The notes beneath the pieces were generated by a model that did no database searches, had not been told where the DNA came from, and worked only from the letters and a program-made list of their open reading frames with translations. 41,658 nucleotides of DNA from an uncultured Methanomicrobiales archaeon (lineage in GTDB: Archaea > Halobacteriota > Methanomicrobia > Methanomicrobiales > Methanospirillaceae), in assembly GCA_903828975.1 (NCBI GenBank), contig CAIKOD010000178.1, forward strand, positions 1 through 41,658, written 5' to 3'. Of the stretch, positions 33,695-41,554 are shown in pieces (within the stretch, counting starts at the first letter, position 1; each line of letters begins with the position of its first letter). The translations under genes and the position numbers were made by a program.

Positions 33695-34033
33695 ATGAAA
33701 GATTCAATCTGAATACCAGCAGTAATTGGCGTGCTCCTGATAGTTTTCGCTTTTATTGCAACATCTGTTGCCGCAGCGACATTTAATCAGGGGAGACTGA
33801 CTACTCAGTCCTACCGGTCCTTTACGAAAGTGAACCCGGTATCGATGTCCATATTTACAAGTTCACCGCCTGCGTACCTGAATACCAAATACTCGAACCT
33901 GAATAACTATCTGAGCGGCTCGTTTAGTACAAATACGAACATGATCACGGTCCCGTCAATGGCAGCCAGCAATAATAACTGGGACACATTGTTTGGTTCA
34001 CCTGCTTTCATGTATTCCTGCGGATGCGGTTAA
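33695..34033 (+). pseudogene. small exported protein with an in-frame TGA in the signal peptide
   Basis: ATG 33695 opens MKDSI, then TGA (33710-33712), then the same frame continues IPAVIGVLLIVFAFIATSVA, an excellent signal peptide with an AAA-type cleavage region, followed by about 85 residues rich in Ser, Asn, Thr and Tyr and ending CGCG. The TGA differs by one base from CGA (Arg), which would complete the basic N-region. A GTG at 33731 could start a shorter product, but it has no ribosome binding site and would leave the signal peptide without positive charge. AAAAAGG lies before ATG 33695. I read it as a recently inactivated gene, with rescue by GTG or read-through as alternatives. Confidence 0.55.
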
Positions 34034-34109
34034 TTATTTATAGCAGGATCCCCATTTCCTGATCCAGGCCCAAAATATTTTTATTCCTGAGTTTCATTCA
34101 ACCTTAATC

Positions 34110-35123
34110 ATGAATTTCTTCCGGTTCCCGGGAATCATATCCCTCGGTATCCTTATATTGGTTCTCTTGTTCATTCCTTCAGGAGTTATTGCCCTCGAAT
34201 CATTTTCGGGTGACCAGGTCTCAATTGATACACCGGTTGTCGACGATGTTTTTGCAGCGGGAGGCGCAATCACAGTAAATGCTCCTATTGACAGTCTCAT
34301 TGCGGCAGGGGGCACCGTAACGCTCAATGCACCGGTAAAAGGCGATGTAATTGTTGCAGGGGGGCGGGTCATTGCAAACAATAATATCGGCGGAAAACTG
34401 GTCGCTGTGGGAGGCACCGTGGATGTTAACGGTGATGTAGGGACAAATGCCCTTATAACCAGTGGAAGGGTGACGCTGAACCCGCGGTCCAGGATTGGCA
34501 GGGACGCGGTAATATCGGCAGGTACGGTTGCAAGTTCGGGTCATGTAACAGGAAATCTGTCAGTCCGATCACAGAGCTTTGCCGATACCGGTTCAGTTGG
34601 GGGCACAAGGACCTTCGTTAAGACTGAACAACAAAGTCTCGCGAAAATTTTCACGGCACTTGGGATCCTGTTTTCAATTGGCTGGCTTATACTCGGGCTC
34701 GTGCTCATTAAAATTGCACCAGCACGGTACCATGTGGTGGTAGATGAAGTCGCGAAGACACCGGTTGTGAAACTGGTAGTCGGGTTCACTGGTCTGATTG
34801 TAGCCTGCATCGTTCTGGTGATCCTTGCAATGACCATAGTCGGGCTACCGGTTGCACTGGTCAGTGGTCTTCTTATATTCATCGGGATCATTTTTTCGGT
34901 AATATTTGTTTCGTCTTCGCTGGGCAGGTGGCTCCTGGGTATGTTAACGGTAGATATAAAAGACTGGCAAGCATTTGTTGCCGGGTTCGTGGTATTGAGT
35001 ATACTCTTCCGGATACCGTTTGCAGGGCCCGTCCTCCTCATCGTTACGACCAGCCTCGGGTTTGGAGCATTGATATATACTGTGCATGACAACTGGGAGG
35101 TAATCACCGGTACTATCGGTTGA
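34110..35123 (+). CDS. bactofilin-like beta-helix membrane protein
   Basis: A 337-residue membrane protein. A signal peptide or first helix (IISLGILILVLLFIPSGVIA) is followed by about 150 residues of short hydrophobic beta repeats (DDVFAAGGAITVNAPID, SLIAAGGTVTLNAPVKGDVI, GGKLVAVGGTVDVNGDVG), a pattern of the bactofilin/polymer-forming beta-helix family. The beta part is on the outside if the first segment is cleaved. Four or five helices follow (FTALGILFSIGWLILGLVLI, LVVGFTGLIVACIVLVILAM, VALVSGLLIFIGIIFSVIFV, and others). In bacteria bactofilins form scaffolds; for this fused archaeal form no function is known. The gene is alone. Confidence 0.75.
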   Translation: MNFFRFPGIISLGILILVLLFIPSGVIALESFSGDQVSIDTPVVDDVFAAGGAITVNAPIDSLIAAGGTVTLNAPVKGDVIVAGGRVIANNNIGGKLVAVGGTVDVNGDVGTNALITSGRVTLNPRSRIGRDAVISAGTVASSGHVTGNLSVRSQSFADTGSVGGTRTFVKTEQQSLAKIFTALGILFSIGWLILGLVLIKIAPARYHVVVDEVAKTPVVKLVVGFTGLIVACIVLVILAMTIVGLPVALVSGLLIFIGIIFSVIFVSSSLGRWLLGMLTVDIKDWQAFVAGFVVLSILFRIPFAGPVLLIVTTSLGFGALIYTVHDNWEVITGTIG

Positions 35124-35199
35124 TTCCGGGCCTGATTGTAACATGGAAGGACGGCCACTATATTTTTTTGATTTTTTTAGCTCGGTAAAAATTCTTTTT

Positions 35200-35599
35200 A
35201 GTCTATCTTGCAGGTTAGGTTATACTAAAATTTAGTCAAACTCCCGGGGATCCGCCCACAGTTTTGGCGGCCTCGGTTGGGATAGAGTATGATCTCGAAA
35301 TCTCTGAAATTCTCTTCCAATGGCCCAATTGAACCCTGCTCATGAATATCTTATCGGGGGTGGAGCAGGGAGGGGGTGAAACCACCTCCTTTCAACGTAT
35401 TTCTTCTTTTTTTAAACATGCAGGGTTTCCCATGAAAACAAACATGATGCCAAAAGGCCACAGGCATATAAAATGAAAATGCCAGGCGGAGATTTCCATA
35501 TAAAATGCCTGAACTGCCCCCAATATAAGGAGATTTTGAACGAGCTATTTTCAATCGTCAGGGTGTGAACTTCCCGTTCATGTATGTTTCAACAAAGCT
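35200..35599 (-). repeat. structured intergenic repeat, copy 4 (reversed, longest)
   Basis: Read on the minus strand from 35599: AGCTTTGTTGAAACATACAT, GAACGGGAAGTTCACACCC, GACGATTGAAAATAGC, ATATTGGGGGCAGTTCA, then a copy-specific stretch, then CCCTGCATGTTTAAAAAAAG, GGAGGTGGTTTCACCCCCTC, ATAAGATATTC, GCAGGGTTCAA, TTTCAGAGATTTCGAGATC, TATCCCAACCGAGGCCGCC, GGATCCCCGGGAG, TTTGACTAAATTT and CAAGATAGAC. The blocks are in the same order as in copies 2 and 3. Confidence 0.83.
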
Positions 35600-35787
35600 G
35601 ATTTTCCGAATATGCTGGCAGAGCTTGTTAATATCCAGGTGGTGATTCCTTCCATCTGTCCATTTCGTCCATTACGCGAACCACAAGAGAGTAACCGGGA
35701 ACAATGGCTATGAAAATCTGACTGCTGATCTCCCGATATACAAAAATCGAAAGCTATATGCTCATTCATTCAAAAATAACCCGCTAT

Positions 35788-37287
35788 ATGTGTGCAAGTT
35801 TTCTCGGATCACTTTTCAGGCAAAAGCCTCACATCGTCGAGAGTCCGCCGCCTCCCGTGATCGCACACGGTGCCGGCATGCAGGTGCCGGAATTTAAGCA
35901 AAAACCTTATTTCATCGTGGCATCGGTGGAGATGGGGAACACGACGACAAAATGCATCCTCACCGGCGTAAATTTGGAAACCGGGATGTCGTATGTCATT
36001 AATAAAACCGTTAAAATGAGCCGGGATGTGCGAAAACCGAAGCCGGTAGAAGAAATATTCGGTGAAACCCTTGACGGGACACAACTGACCAGGGAATCTG
36101 TTACTGAACTTGTCAGGGAAACGCTTGTACAGAGTCACCGGGAAGTGCACCTTGATATTCTCCACGACCTTGATTTTGTTGTCAGGAGCACGGGGGTGGT
36201 CGCTGCGATGGACTCTCCCGATCAGGTCGGTGTATTTGTAATTGCACTCGCAAATGGCTGTCTTTCCGCCGGTGTCCCTCCCAGAAAGATGACACCCCCA
36301 ATGTCAAAGGCAAACCAGTCTGAAAAACTGCAGCCCTATAGTTTTGCAGATAAAGTCGTCTTTGTCGGGGCTGTTGCAGGGGTAGTCCCACCGGTTGGCA
36401 GTACCGGTGTTGAGATGGTAGCGAACGAAATGGAAGGAGAACTTGCCATGGCCGGTATCAAAGAGGGTGCGAAATGGACACCCGTTGATTTCAGGAACCC
36501 CTGCATCTCTATCGATTTTGGTACCACACTGGATGGTCGGATCACGAGTGACGTGACGCCAGACGACCCGAACCCGTTCGCAAAGACAATCGGGAATTTC
36601 TGCGGTCTTGCAGGCGCCATCCCGGATGCAATCATCCGTGGGACCGGGCTCGTGGACGGGCGGACCGGCACGGCACTCGACGTGTTCGGTGACCAGAGCA
36701 TTCTTGGAGGTTTTTCCCTCCGCTCGAAAAGGAATGAAGTTGAGGACTTCGTGGAACGCAGCCATAAAATAATTGATATCAGGATTGTGCCGCCGGAACG
36801 AAGACGGTTCGGACGTGTGCCCGTCTATGCGGATATTGCCAAGGCGTCGGGAGTTGCAATGATTGGGTGTGACGCCGGTGAGGAAGCGAGCGGGTTAGAG
36901 GAGCTGAAAAAGATTGGGGCCGAAATCCACGAAAATTATAACCTCGGGTTCCTGAACGTGGTCATCGACCAGGTATGTGCAAAGATGGCCCTCCGGCTGA
37001 TCGATGTTGCCATTGATGAGCACCTGGTATTCCCGAACAGTTCGATCGGGTTCACTGGCCGGGCTGCGATATCAGGGAGAAAACCCGAGTATATCCTGGA
37101 AGGGATTATCGAGAGAAAACTCTTCGATGACCCGAATGACCACCTGGTATTTGTGGATGATGGCCTTGCACGGGGTGCCGCACTCATGGGACGGTGCATG
37201 AACTCGCTGGGCAAACCGAAACAGCCGATTGGTGGAGTCCGTGGTGGACCGTGTATTATGAACAGACGTATTAAGGCAGGAAAATAA
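35788..37287 (+). CDS. methanogenesis marker protein 14
   Basis: A protein of about 499 residues of the family found in nearly all methanogens and assigned as methanogenesis marker 14. It has ASKHA-type (actin/hexokinase fold) phosphate loops: VASVEMGNTTTKCILTG near residue 50 and ISIDFGTTLDGRITS near 245. The end GLARGAALMGRCMN is Gly-rich in the same style. Members resemble reductive activators and 2-hydroxyacyl-CoA dehydratase activators, but I see no CxxC cluster here, so the biochemical role is open. The frame extends to ATG 35758; ATG 35788 is nearer to the expected family N-terminus. A small gene follows 23 bases after the stop. Confidence 0.85.
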   Translation: MCASFLGSLFRQKPHIVESPPPPVIAHGAGMQVPEFKQKPYFIVASVEMGNTTTKCILTGVNLETGMSYVINKTVKMSRDVRKPKPVEEIFGETLDGTQLTRESVTELVRETLVQSHREVHLDILHDLDFVVRSTGVVAAMDSPDQVGVFVIALANGCLSAGVPPRKMTPPMSKANQSEKLQPYSFADKVVFVGAVAGVVPPVGSTGVEMVANEMEGELAMAGIKEGAKWTPVDFRNPCISIDFGTTLDGRITSDVTPDDPNPFAKTIGNFCGLAGAIPDAIIRGTGLVDGRTGTALDVFGDQSILGGFSLRSKRNEVEDFVERSHKIIDIRIVPPERRRFGRVPVYADIAKASGVAMIGCDAGEEASGLEELKKIGAEIHENYNLGFLNVVIDQVCAKMALRLIDVAIDEHLVFPNSSIGFTGRAAISGRKPEYILEGIIERKLFDDPNDHLVFVDDGLARGAALMGRCMNSLGKPKQPIGGVRGGPCIMNRRIKAGK

Positions 37288-37310
37288 ACAGAATCTGGAG
37301 TTAGGGAAGA

Positions 37311-37616
37311 ATGATGCAGGAAGATCCGTCGGGTGCACCCGGAACAGGAGCGAACAGGGAGATCACCGGAGAAAAAGGACCGGAAACTGAAGAACTTTTT
37401 GACCTCATTATACCTCCTGGTACACCACAAAGTGTAATTTCTGATGTCAACAGGAAATTTGATGTCGAAATCGTTGAAAGAAAGGAAAGGCTTACCTTTG
37501 CGAATATGGATGGGGACGAGCGGATACTCCTTGCATTCAGGGGAAAACTTGAAGTTATGAAGGAAGTCGAACCCTATTTTTATGCGAAAGTAAAGGAATT
37601 TATCGATAGGCCTTAA
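37311..37616 (+). CDS. small conserved-looking partner of methanogenesis marker 14
   Basis: A 101-residue soluble protein. The first 30 residues are low-complexity (Gly, Pro, Glu). The rest forms a compact alpha/beta unit (LFDLIIPPGTPQSVISDVNR, FDVEIVERKERLTFANMDGD, ERILLAFRGKLEVMKEVEPY, FYAKVKEFID). I do not recognise it as a named family; it may be another methanogen-specific protein. The position 23 bases after marker 14 with GGAG before the ATG makes co-translation likely. Confidence 0.7.
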   Translation: MMQEDPSGAPGTGANREITGEKGPETEELFDLIIPPGTPQSVISDVNRKFDVEIVERKERLTFANMDGDERILLAFRGKLEVMKEVEPYFYAKVKEFIDRP

Positions 37617-37784
37617 CCATTTCAATTATTTTCCGAAAAAAAGGTTACGGGGGAAGTTTTTTCTGCGGTTTTATTCCATACTTTCATTCTGCAAGCTTTT
37701 CTGTAAAACCAATTGAATAACCGCCTTTGTTGACATCCTCTAAAATTCATCTTACCGATTTTTAGGAGACCTGAAATTTACTTA

Positions 37785-37890
37785 AGCTCCCAGGGTGGAG
37801 CCCCGTAAAGTCCGGTAAATATCGGAATTATGGCTTTGTTGAAACACACAGGAACGGGGGGGTTCATAGGTGCTTTCAATAAAATCCCGG
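37785..37890 (+). repeat. structured intergenic repeat, junction fragment (copy 5)
   Basis: GAGCCCCGTAAAGTCCGGTA, then AATATCGGAATTATGG resembles the right part of copy 2 (GAGCCCCGTGAGCGTGGGTA, AATTTCGGAATA). It is directly followed by GGCTTTGTTGAAACACACAG, GAACGGGGGGGTTCA and TGCTTTCAATAAAATC, which resembles the left end of copies 3 and 4. The two ends thus meet tail to head with the core missing. The remaining sequence from 37617 to 37784 shows no gene. Confidence 0.65.
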
Positions 37891-37927
37891 GAAAAAAGAA
37901 TTTCCGGTGCCGTGACAGGGACCTGTG

Positions 37928-38917
37928 TTAGAAAAATTCCTGTGCGGCGTACCAGGTATCAGCCGCCTGGTCATATGCTACGCCGACCCCGATGAGAGTG
38001 AACTTCTGTTCATTGGAATCAACAAGATTGGCGCGGTGGCCCGGGCTGTTCATCCATGCTTCGACAATAAACCTTGCCACCTCATCCGGTGTCCCCGGGT
38101 AATTACTGAGCATTGCGATATTTTCACCGACCCCTACCCGGACATATGTCCCGAAATCCTTTTCCACCTGGTAGCCGTGCCGTATCGCCCTGTCAGCTGG
38201 TGTCTCACCATCAGGGTTAATATGGTTAAAAAATCCTCTCGCAGCCATATCAACACAGTGGTCACGACCGATTACTGCAAGTTGTTCGTCCCATTTCAAA
38301 GCGGGTTTTCCCGCGTTTGCCCGCTCAATATTTGTATAATACAAAATCCTCTGTTCGACCTGTCGCGTGGTGTCGTTAACGATAATTGTTGATGGAACTG
38401 GTTTTGCAGGGGCAACCGGGAGTAATGTTGGCAGCGGTACCAGGGTTGTCGTGGGTTTTATAGGCGTTACTGCTCTCATCACTGCCGGTTTTGACTGGAG
38501 AAACGGAAATTTCTGTGATTTTGTCGTATTGGGATAAACAGGGGCAGGAACTCTCCCGGAGGGCCCCGATGAATACGCGTTTGCCGGGGTTACCGATGTC
38601 CCTGATGAAGGAATTGAAATTGATGACCCCGAAGCTGAAGACGGGATCTGAATAAGTGTTTTGGCCGGGATTATTGTTGGTTTTGGCAGAATATTTGCGG
38701 TATTGAGTGGTTTGGTGATACCATTCGGGAAATACTGCAGGCATGCAGTTGCATCAACGAAGATCGCTGCATCCTGCGTCAAAGTGTTATCGGTTCCCTT
38801 CGCACAGATAGTTTCATAATTCTGCCATGTAACGGCTGACGCCGCAATCACGAGTATCCCTGTAATAAGGAGGACCATGACCGCTATCATCCTGGCTCTG
38901 GTATTGGGGGCTGCCAT
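37928..38917 (-). CDS. membrane-anchored CAP (SCP-like) domain protein
   Basis: A 329-residue extracellular protein. Residues 10-30 are a membrane anchor or signal (MIAVMVLLITGILVIAASAV). Residues 75-190 are a Ser/Pro/Thr-rich linker. The C-terminal 125 residues are a CAP/SCP domain: YYTNIERANAGKPALKWDEQ, RDHCVDMAARGFFNHINPDG, VGENIAM and VEAWMNSPGHRANLV, including the His and Glu residues that form the CAP cavity. Function in archaea is unknown. ATG 38917 was chosen: GTGAG is six bases upstream and the anchor begins nearby; the frame to 39058 adds no plausible protein. Confidence 0.85.
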   Translation of the reverse strand: MAAPNTRARMIAVMVLLITGILVIAASAVTWQNYETICAKGTDNTLTQDAAIFVDATACLQYFPNGITKPLNTANILPKPTIIPAKTLIQIPSSASGSSISIPSSGTSVTPANAYSSGPSGRVPAPVYPNTTKSQKFPFLQSKPAVMRAVTPIKPTTTLVPLPTLLPVAPAKPVPSTIIVNDTTRQVEQRILYYTNIERANAGKPALKWDEQLAVIGRDHCVDMAARGFFNHINPDGETPADRAIRHGYQVEKDFGTYVRVGVGENIAMLSNYPGTPDEVARFIVEAWMNSPGHRANLVDSNEQKFTLIGVGVAYDQAADTWYAAQEFF

Positions 38918-39144
38918 TTTCTGCTCACAAACGTATCCGGATAATCTCATATACTTCTTCCGGTAAAACTGCAAGGTTACGGGTAATCCCATGATGTACC
39001 ATAACAATGGAAAATCAAAGGAGACCCGCTGCAGAAAAAAGCAGGCGCATTCTTCCAACTATGGGCTCCTGCTGCCGGTTCACCTCAAAGGAAATGGTTA
39101 AATGAATTCCAATCCTTTTTATTATGATCGATGTTTTAACTGAA

Positions 39145-39227
39145 TTGTATACAAAGTACACATTGTATAATTAATAAAAATCGCAGTTACTGAATTATTT
39201 GTATACAGTGTATACTTTATATACAAC
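39145..39227 (+). promoter_or_regulatory. multi-site palindromic operator region before the tri-domain regulator
   Basis: TTGTATACAA at 39145-39154 is a perfect 10-bp palindrome. TGTATACA recurs at 39200-39207, TGTATAC at 39209-39215 and TATATAC at 39219-39225. The last sites overlap the TATA-like CTTTATATAC (39215-39224). CTGAATT precedes both main sites (39140 and 39190). The pattern suggests autoregulation by the downstream gene. Confidence 0.6.
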
Positions 39228-39290
39228 ACGAGATATTCTATATGCTACATGATGCAGCTATTAATATTTCTTACAGGACGGATATTTGGT

Positions 39291-39962
39291 ATGCACAATG
39301 ATGTGATGATAAGGGTCAGGTCGGAGACCCGTAATCGTCTCAAGATGTTAAAAGGGTTGGATGGAAATCTTGATCAGGTCATCACCAGGCTATTGGATTC
39401 ATATGAGAATAGTCAACAAACCGAACCTATTTTGAGTGAACCTGAAGTTCTCAATTATATATTTGACATCAAAAAGAGGTTGGAAGTTCTCGAAAACAAG
39501 GAAGGCCAATTAAAGGACGTTAATTTAGAAGTTTTACAAAAGCCCAAAAAAATTCGATTAAAAAGATCGACTTCATCAAAAAATACTGTTGAAAAAGTAG
39601 AAAGATTTTTCAAAAATAATCCTAACGCCTCATATAGTGATGCTGCCAAGAAATTAGGGATTACAAAGCAAACAATCGGTTTCCATTACAATAATTTGGT
39701 AAAAGAAGGAATTCTTCCACCCAAAAAAAGCCAAGTAGTAGAAAATAATGAATCGATCGTACCATCTCACACACCTATTTTTGTAAGTACCGATATTGGA
39801 GTCATTTATACACCTGATGAAGCAGCAGCTTTTTTGAGAATTCCCGAGAAAAATGTCATTGATCTTCTACGCGCGGGAAAAATCAAAGGATTTAAGGCTG
39901 GCAGATTTTGGAGAGTCAAGCAATCCAATCTTGAAAATTATCTCCAGGAAAATAGATTATAA
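39291..39962 (+). CDS. three-domain DNA-binding regulator (RHH-like, winged HTH, excisionase-like HTH)
   Basis: A 223-residue protein. Residues 1-40 (NDVMIRVRSETRNRLKMLKG, LDQVITRLLDSYE) look like a ribbon-helix-helix DNA-binding domain. A coiled-coil stretch and basic linker follow. Residues ~100-145 (NASYSDAAKKLGITKQTIGF, HYNNLVKEGIL) are a winged HTH. Residues ~170-223 (YTPDEAAAFLRIPEKNVIDL, LRAGKIKGFKAGRFWRVKQS) match the excisionase/MerR-type HTH_17 fold with the GRFWRV wing. It is AT-rich compared with genes to its left, as are its right-hand neighbours. The preceding palindromes are likely its own operators. ATG 39291 is preferred over ATG 39249 because the RHH motif starts right after it. 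Confidence 0.75.
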   Translation: MHNDVMIRVRSETRNRLKMLKGLDGNLDQVITRLLDSYENSQQTEPILSEPEVLNYIFDIKKRLEVLENKEGQLKDVNLEVLQKPKKIRLKRSTSSKNTVEKVERFFKNNPNASYSDAAKKLGITKQTIGFHYNNLVKEGILPPKKSQVVENNESIVPSHTPIFVSTDIGVIYTPDEAAAFLRIPEKNVIDLLRAGKIKGFKAGRFWRVKQSNLENYLQENRL

Positions 39963-40070
39963 ATCTGTTTTAAAAAAATTTCGAGTATCGTGATGTTCCA
40001 AGTAAATTTGATGTTTTAAATGACATAACGAATAGATGAAGCCACTTATTATTGTTGGATTCCATCTTTT

Positions 40071-40227
40071 TTATTTAGTCATCTGGATAATAACTGCCCC
40101 ATTTTCAACACACCACTCAGTTTGTCTCCTTTTTTGAGATCAAACTGGTTCACGATATATGCAGGGACGGTTGTTCTGATGGAATTTTTTTTGAGCTGGC
40201 TGGATGGATGACGGATTCAACGCGCAA
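40071..40227 (-). pseudogene. broken second copy of the AbrB/MazE-like gene, two frameshifts
   Basis: Read on the minus strand this aligns along its length with the intact gene at 41270-41455: ESVIHPASSKK, then NSIRTTVPAYIVNQFDLKKG, DKLS, then WCVENGAVIIQMTK and a stop. The first piece leaves the second frame at a run of eight A (nine needed). A further single-base loss near AGTGG breaks the frame again before WCVENG. The first codon is TTG or missing relative to the intact copy. It begins eight bases after the rmuC-like stop, on the same strand. Confidence 0.75.
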
Positions 40228-40234
40228 CGGTTAT

Positions 40235-41131
40235 TTATTCCTCATATGATTCTTCAAGATTCAAAGTGCACGATGTAATTTTCTCGAACTCAGTTTTCAA
40301 TTTTTCAAATGTTTTATCTAAATTTGCTGAGGCTTTATCTGCATTATTAAAATGTTTTTTTACTAGTTGCCATCGAGAATCTACCAAACAAAATAGAGTA
40401 CCCAGATTTTCCAAATCTTTCTTTAATTGTTCTGCTTCTTCTGACAATTTTTTTGCATGTACTCCAGCCTTTATTAGCGCAATTTTATGTGCAAGTGTAA
40501 TCGGGGAAGTTACCTGGACACCTTTTTTGGTATAGTCAATTAAAACATCAGGCAATTCTGTAACAAGATAATAGTAGATGCTTTCGGAGGGAATATATGC
40601 AAATGCAAATTCTGCAGAGCCTTTATCCGGATGTATATAATCATCAGCTATTTTATTCAAATGAGACTGAATATCTCGTTTAAACTGTTTTTGAAAGTTT
40701 TCCTTTTCATTTGGATCACTTGTCTCTATCATTTTTCTATAATTATCTAATGGAAATTTTGAGTCAATACAGATAGTCCCAGAAATTGAGCGGATACTTG
40801 CGTCGGGGGTTTTATTATCGAAAACCTGTTGCCTTATCTTGAACATTTCTTGAGGCAATTGATCTTCTAAAATAGATTCAAGAGAGAATTCACCAAAAGA
40901 TCCTCTTTCACTGGGTTTTCGAAGCATTTGATCCAAAGAACGATAGTCCTTTCTAATATCCTGAGCAATTATTCCTAATTCTCCGACAGATCTTTGTAAT
41001 CCTGTTTTATTCCATGCGTTCGACACCGCAAGTTCAATATCATTTTGTTTGAAATTTTCCTTTTTTAAATTTAGAAACAACAAAATCAATAAAAGGACCG
41101 TAATAATCCCGAGAAATATCTCTATTACCAT
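40235..41131 (-). CDS. RmuC family protein
   Basis: A 298-residue protein. One N-terminal membrane helix (IEIFLGIITVLLLILLFLNL) is followed by a charged coiled-coil segment and the RmuC core: GSFGEFSLESILEDQLPQEM, ICIDSKFPLDNYRKMIE, GSAEFAFAYIPSESIYYYLV and VQVTSPITLAHKIALIKAG. RmuC proteins have a restriction-endonuclease-like nuclease core (D...ExK-like; here the IDSKFPL segment) and are linked to limiting recombination between inverted repeats. It is shorter than bacterial RmuC (over 400). ATG 41131 begins the membrane helix; a TTG at 41155 is also possible. It is flanked by intact and broken AbrB-like genes. Confidence 0.85.
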   Translation of the reverse strand: MVIEIFLGIITVLLLILLFLNLKKENFKQNDIELAVSNAWNKTGLQRSVGELGIIAQDIRKDYRSLDQMLRKPSERGSFGEFSLESILEDQLPQEMFKIRQQVFDNKTPDASIRSISGTICIDSKFPLDNYRKMIETSDPNEKENFQKQFKRDIQSHLNKIADDYIHPDKGSAEFAFAYIPSESIYYYLVTELPDVLIDYTKKGVQVTSPITLAHKIALIKAGVHAKKLSEEAEQLKKDLENLGTLFCLVDSRWQLVKKHFNNADKASANLDKTFEKLKTEFEKITSCTLNLEESYEE

Positions 41132-41269
41132 ATAGGATATTCTGCAAACCAGCAATTAAATTTATCAATATAATTCTTAATTATATTTAGATACAATAGA
41201 AATCCGTAATAAAATATATAGTGCCGATTGTGTTAAATGAGCGAAAATCCGACAATGAATCTAATTCAC

Positions 41270-41455
41270 TTACTCTATTTCCTGTTTGGCCACTTGAATG
41301 ACTACTGACCCGTTTTCAATATACCAATTTAATTTATTTCCCTTCTTAAGATCGAATTGGTTCACGATATATGCAGGAACTGTTGTTCTTAACGAGTTAC
41401 TCTTCGAGGTGGCAAAATGGAGCACGGATTCATCGTGTCTTGAATATTTAGCCAT
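41270..41455 (-). CDS. AbrB/MazE-like DNA-binding protein
   Basis: A 61-residue protein with the swapped-hairpin AbrB fold pattern: SLRTTVPAYIVNQFDLKKGN, KLNWYIENGSVVIQVAKQE. Proteins of this length often act as antitoxins or small transcription regulators. No toxin gene of the usual MazF or PIN type is adjacent within the window; the only same-strand neighbour downstream is the RmuC-like gene 138 bases away, which has its own AT-rich promoter region. A degraded duplicate lies on the other side of rmuC. Confidence 0.8.
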   Translation of the reverse strand: MAKYSRHDESVLHFATSKSNSLRTTVPAYIVNQFDLKKGNKLNWYIENGSVVIQVAKQEIE

Positions 41456-41522
41456 TGTTATAGCCTATTTAGGAAAGACTAGGATTTAAACCTTTTTGAA
41501 GAATCGGGTAAACAATACGAGC

Positions 41523-41554
41523 CCGTCCAACCAGCTGGGATAATTGTTGGACGG
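41523..41554. repeat. 9-bp inverted repeat near the right edge
   Basis: CCGTCCAAC and GTTGGACGG form a perfect 9-bp stem with a 14-base loop. There is no T-run. The surrounding 200 bases show no gene, and the next feature lies beyond the window. Confidence 0.4.

Noticed and set aside
33710-33712. TGA as a selenocysteine codon
   Set aside because: The position is in a signal peptide where selenocysteine has no known role. No SECIS-like structure was evident, and one base change to CGA explains it.
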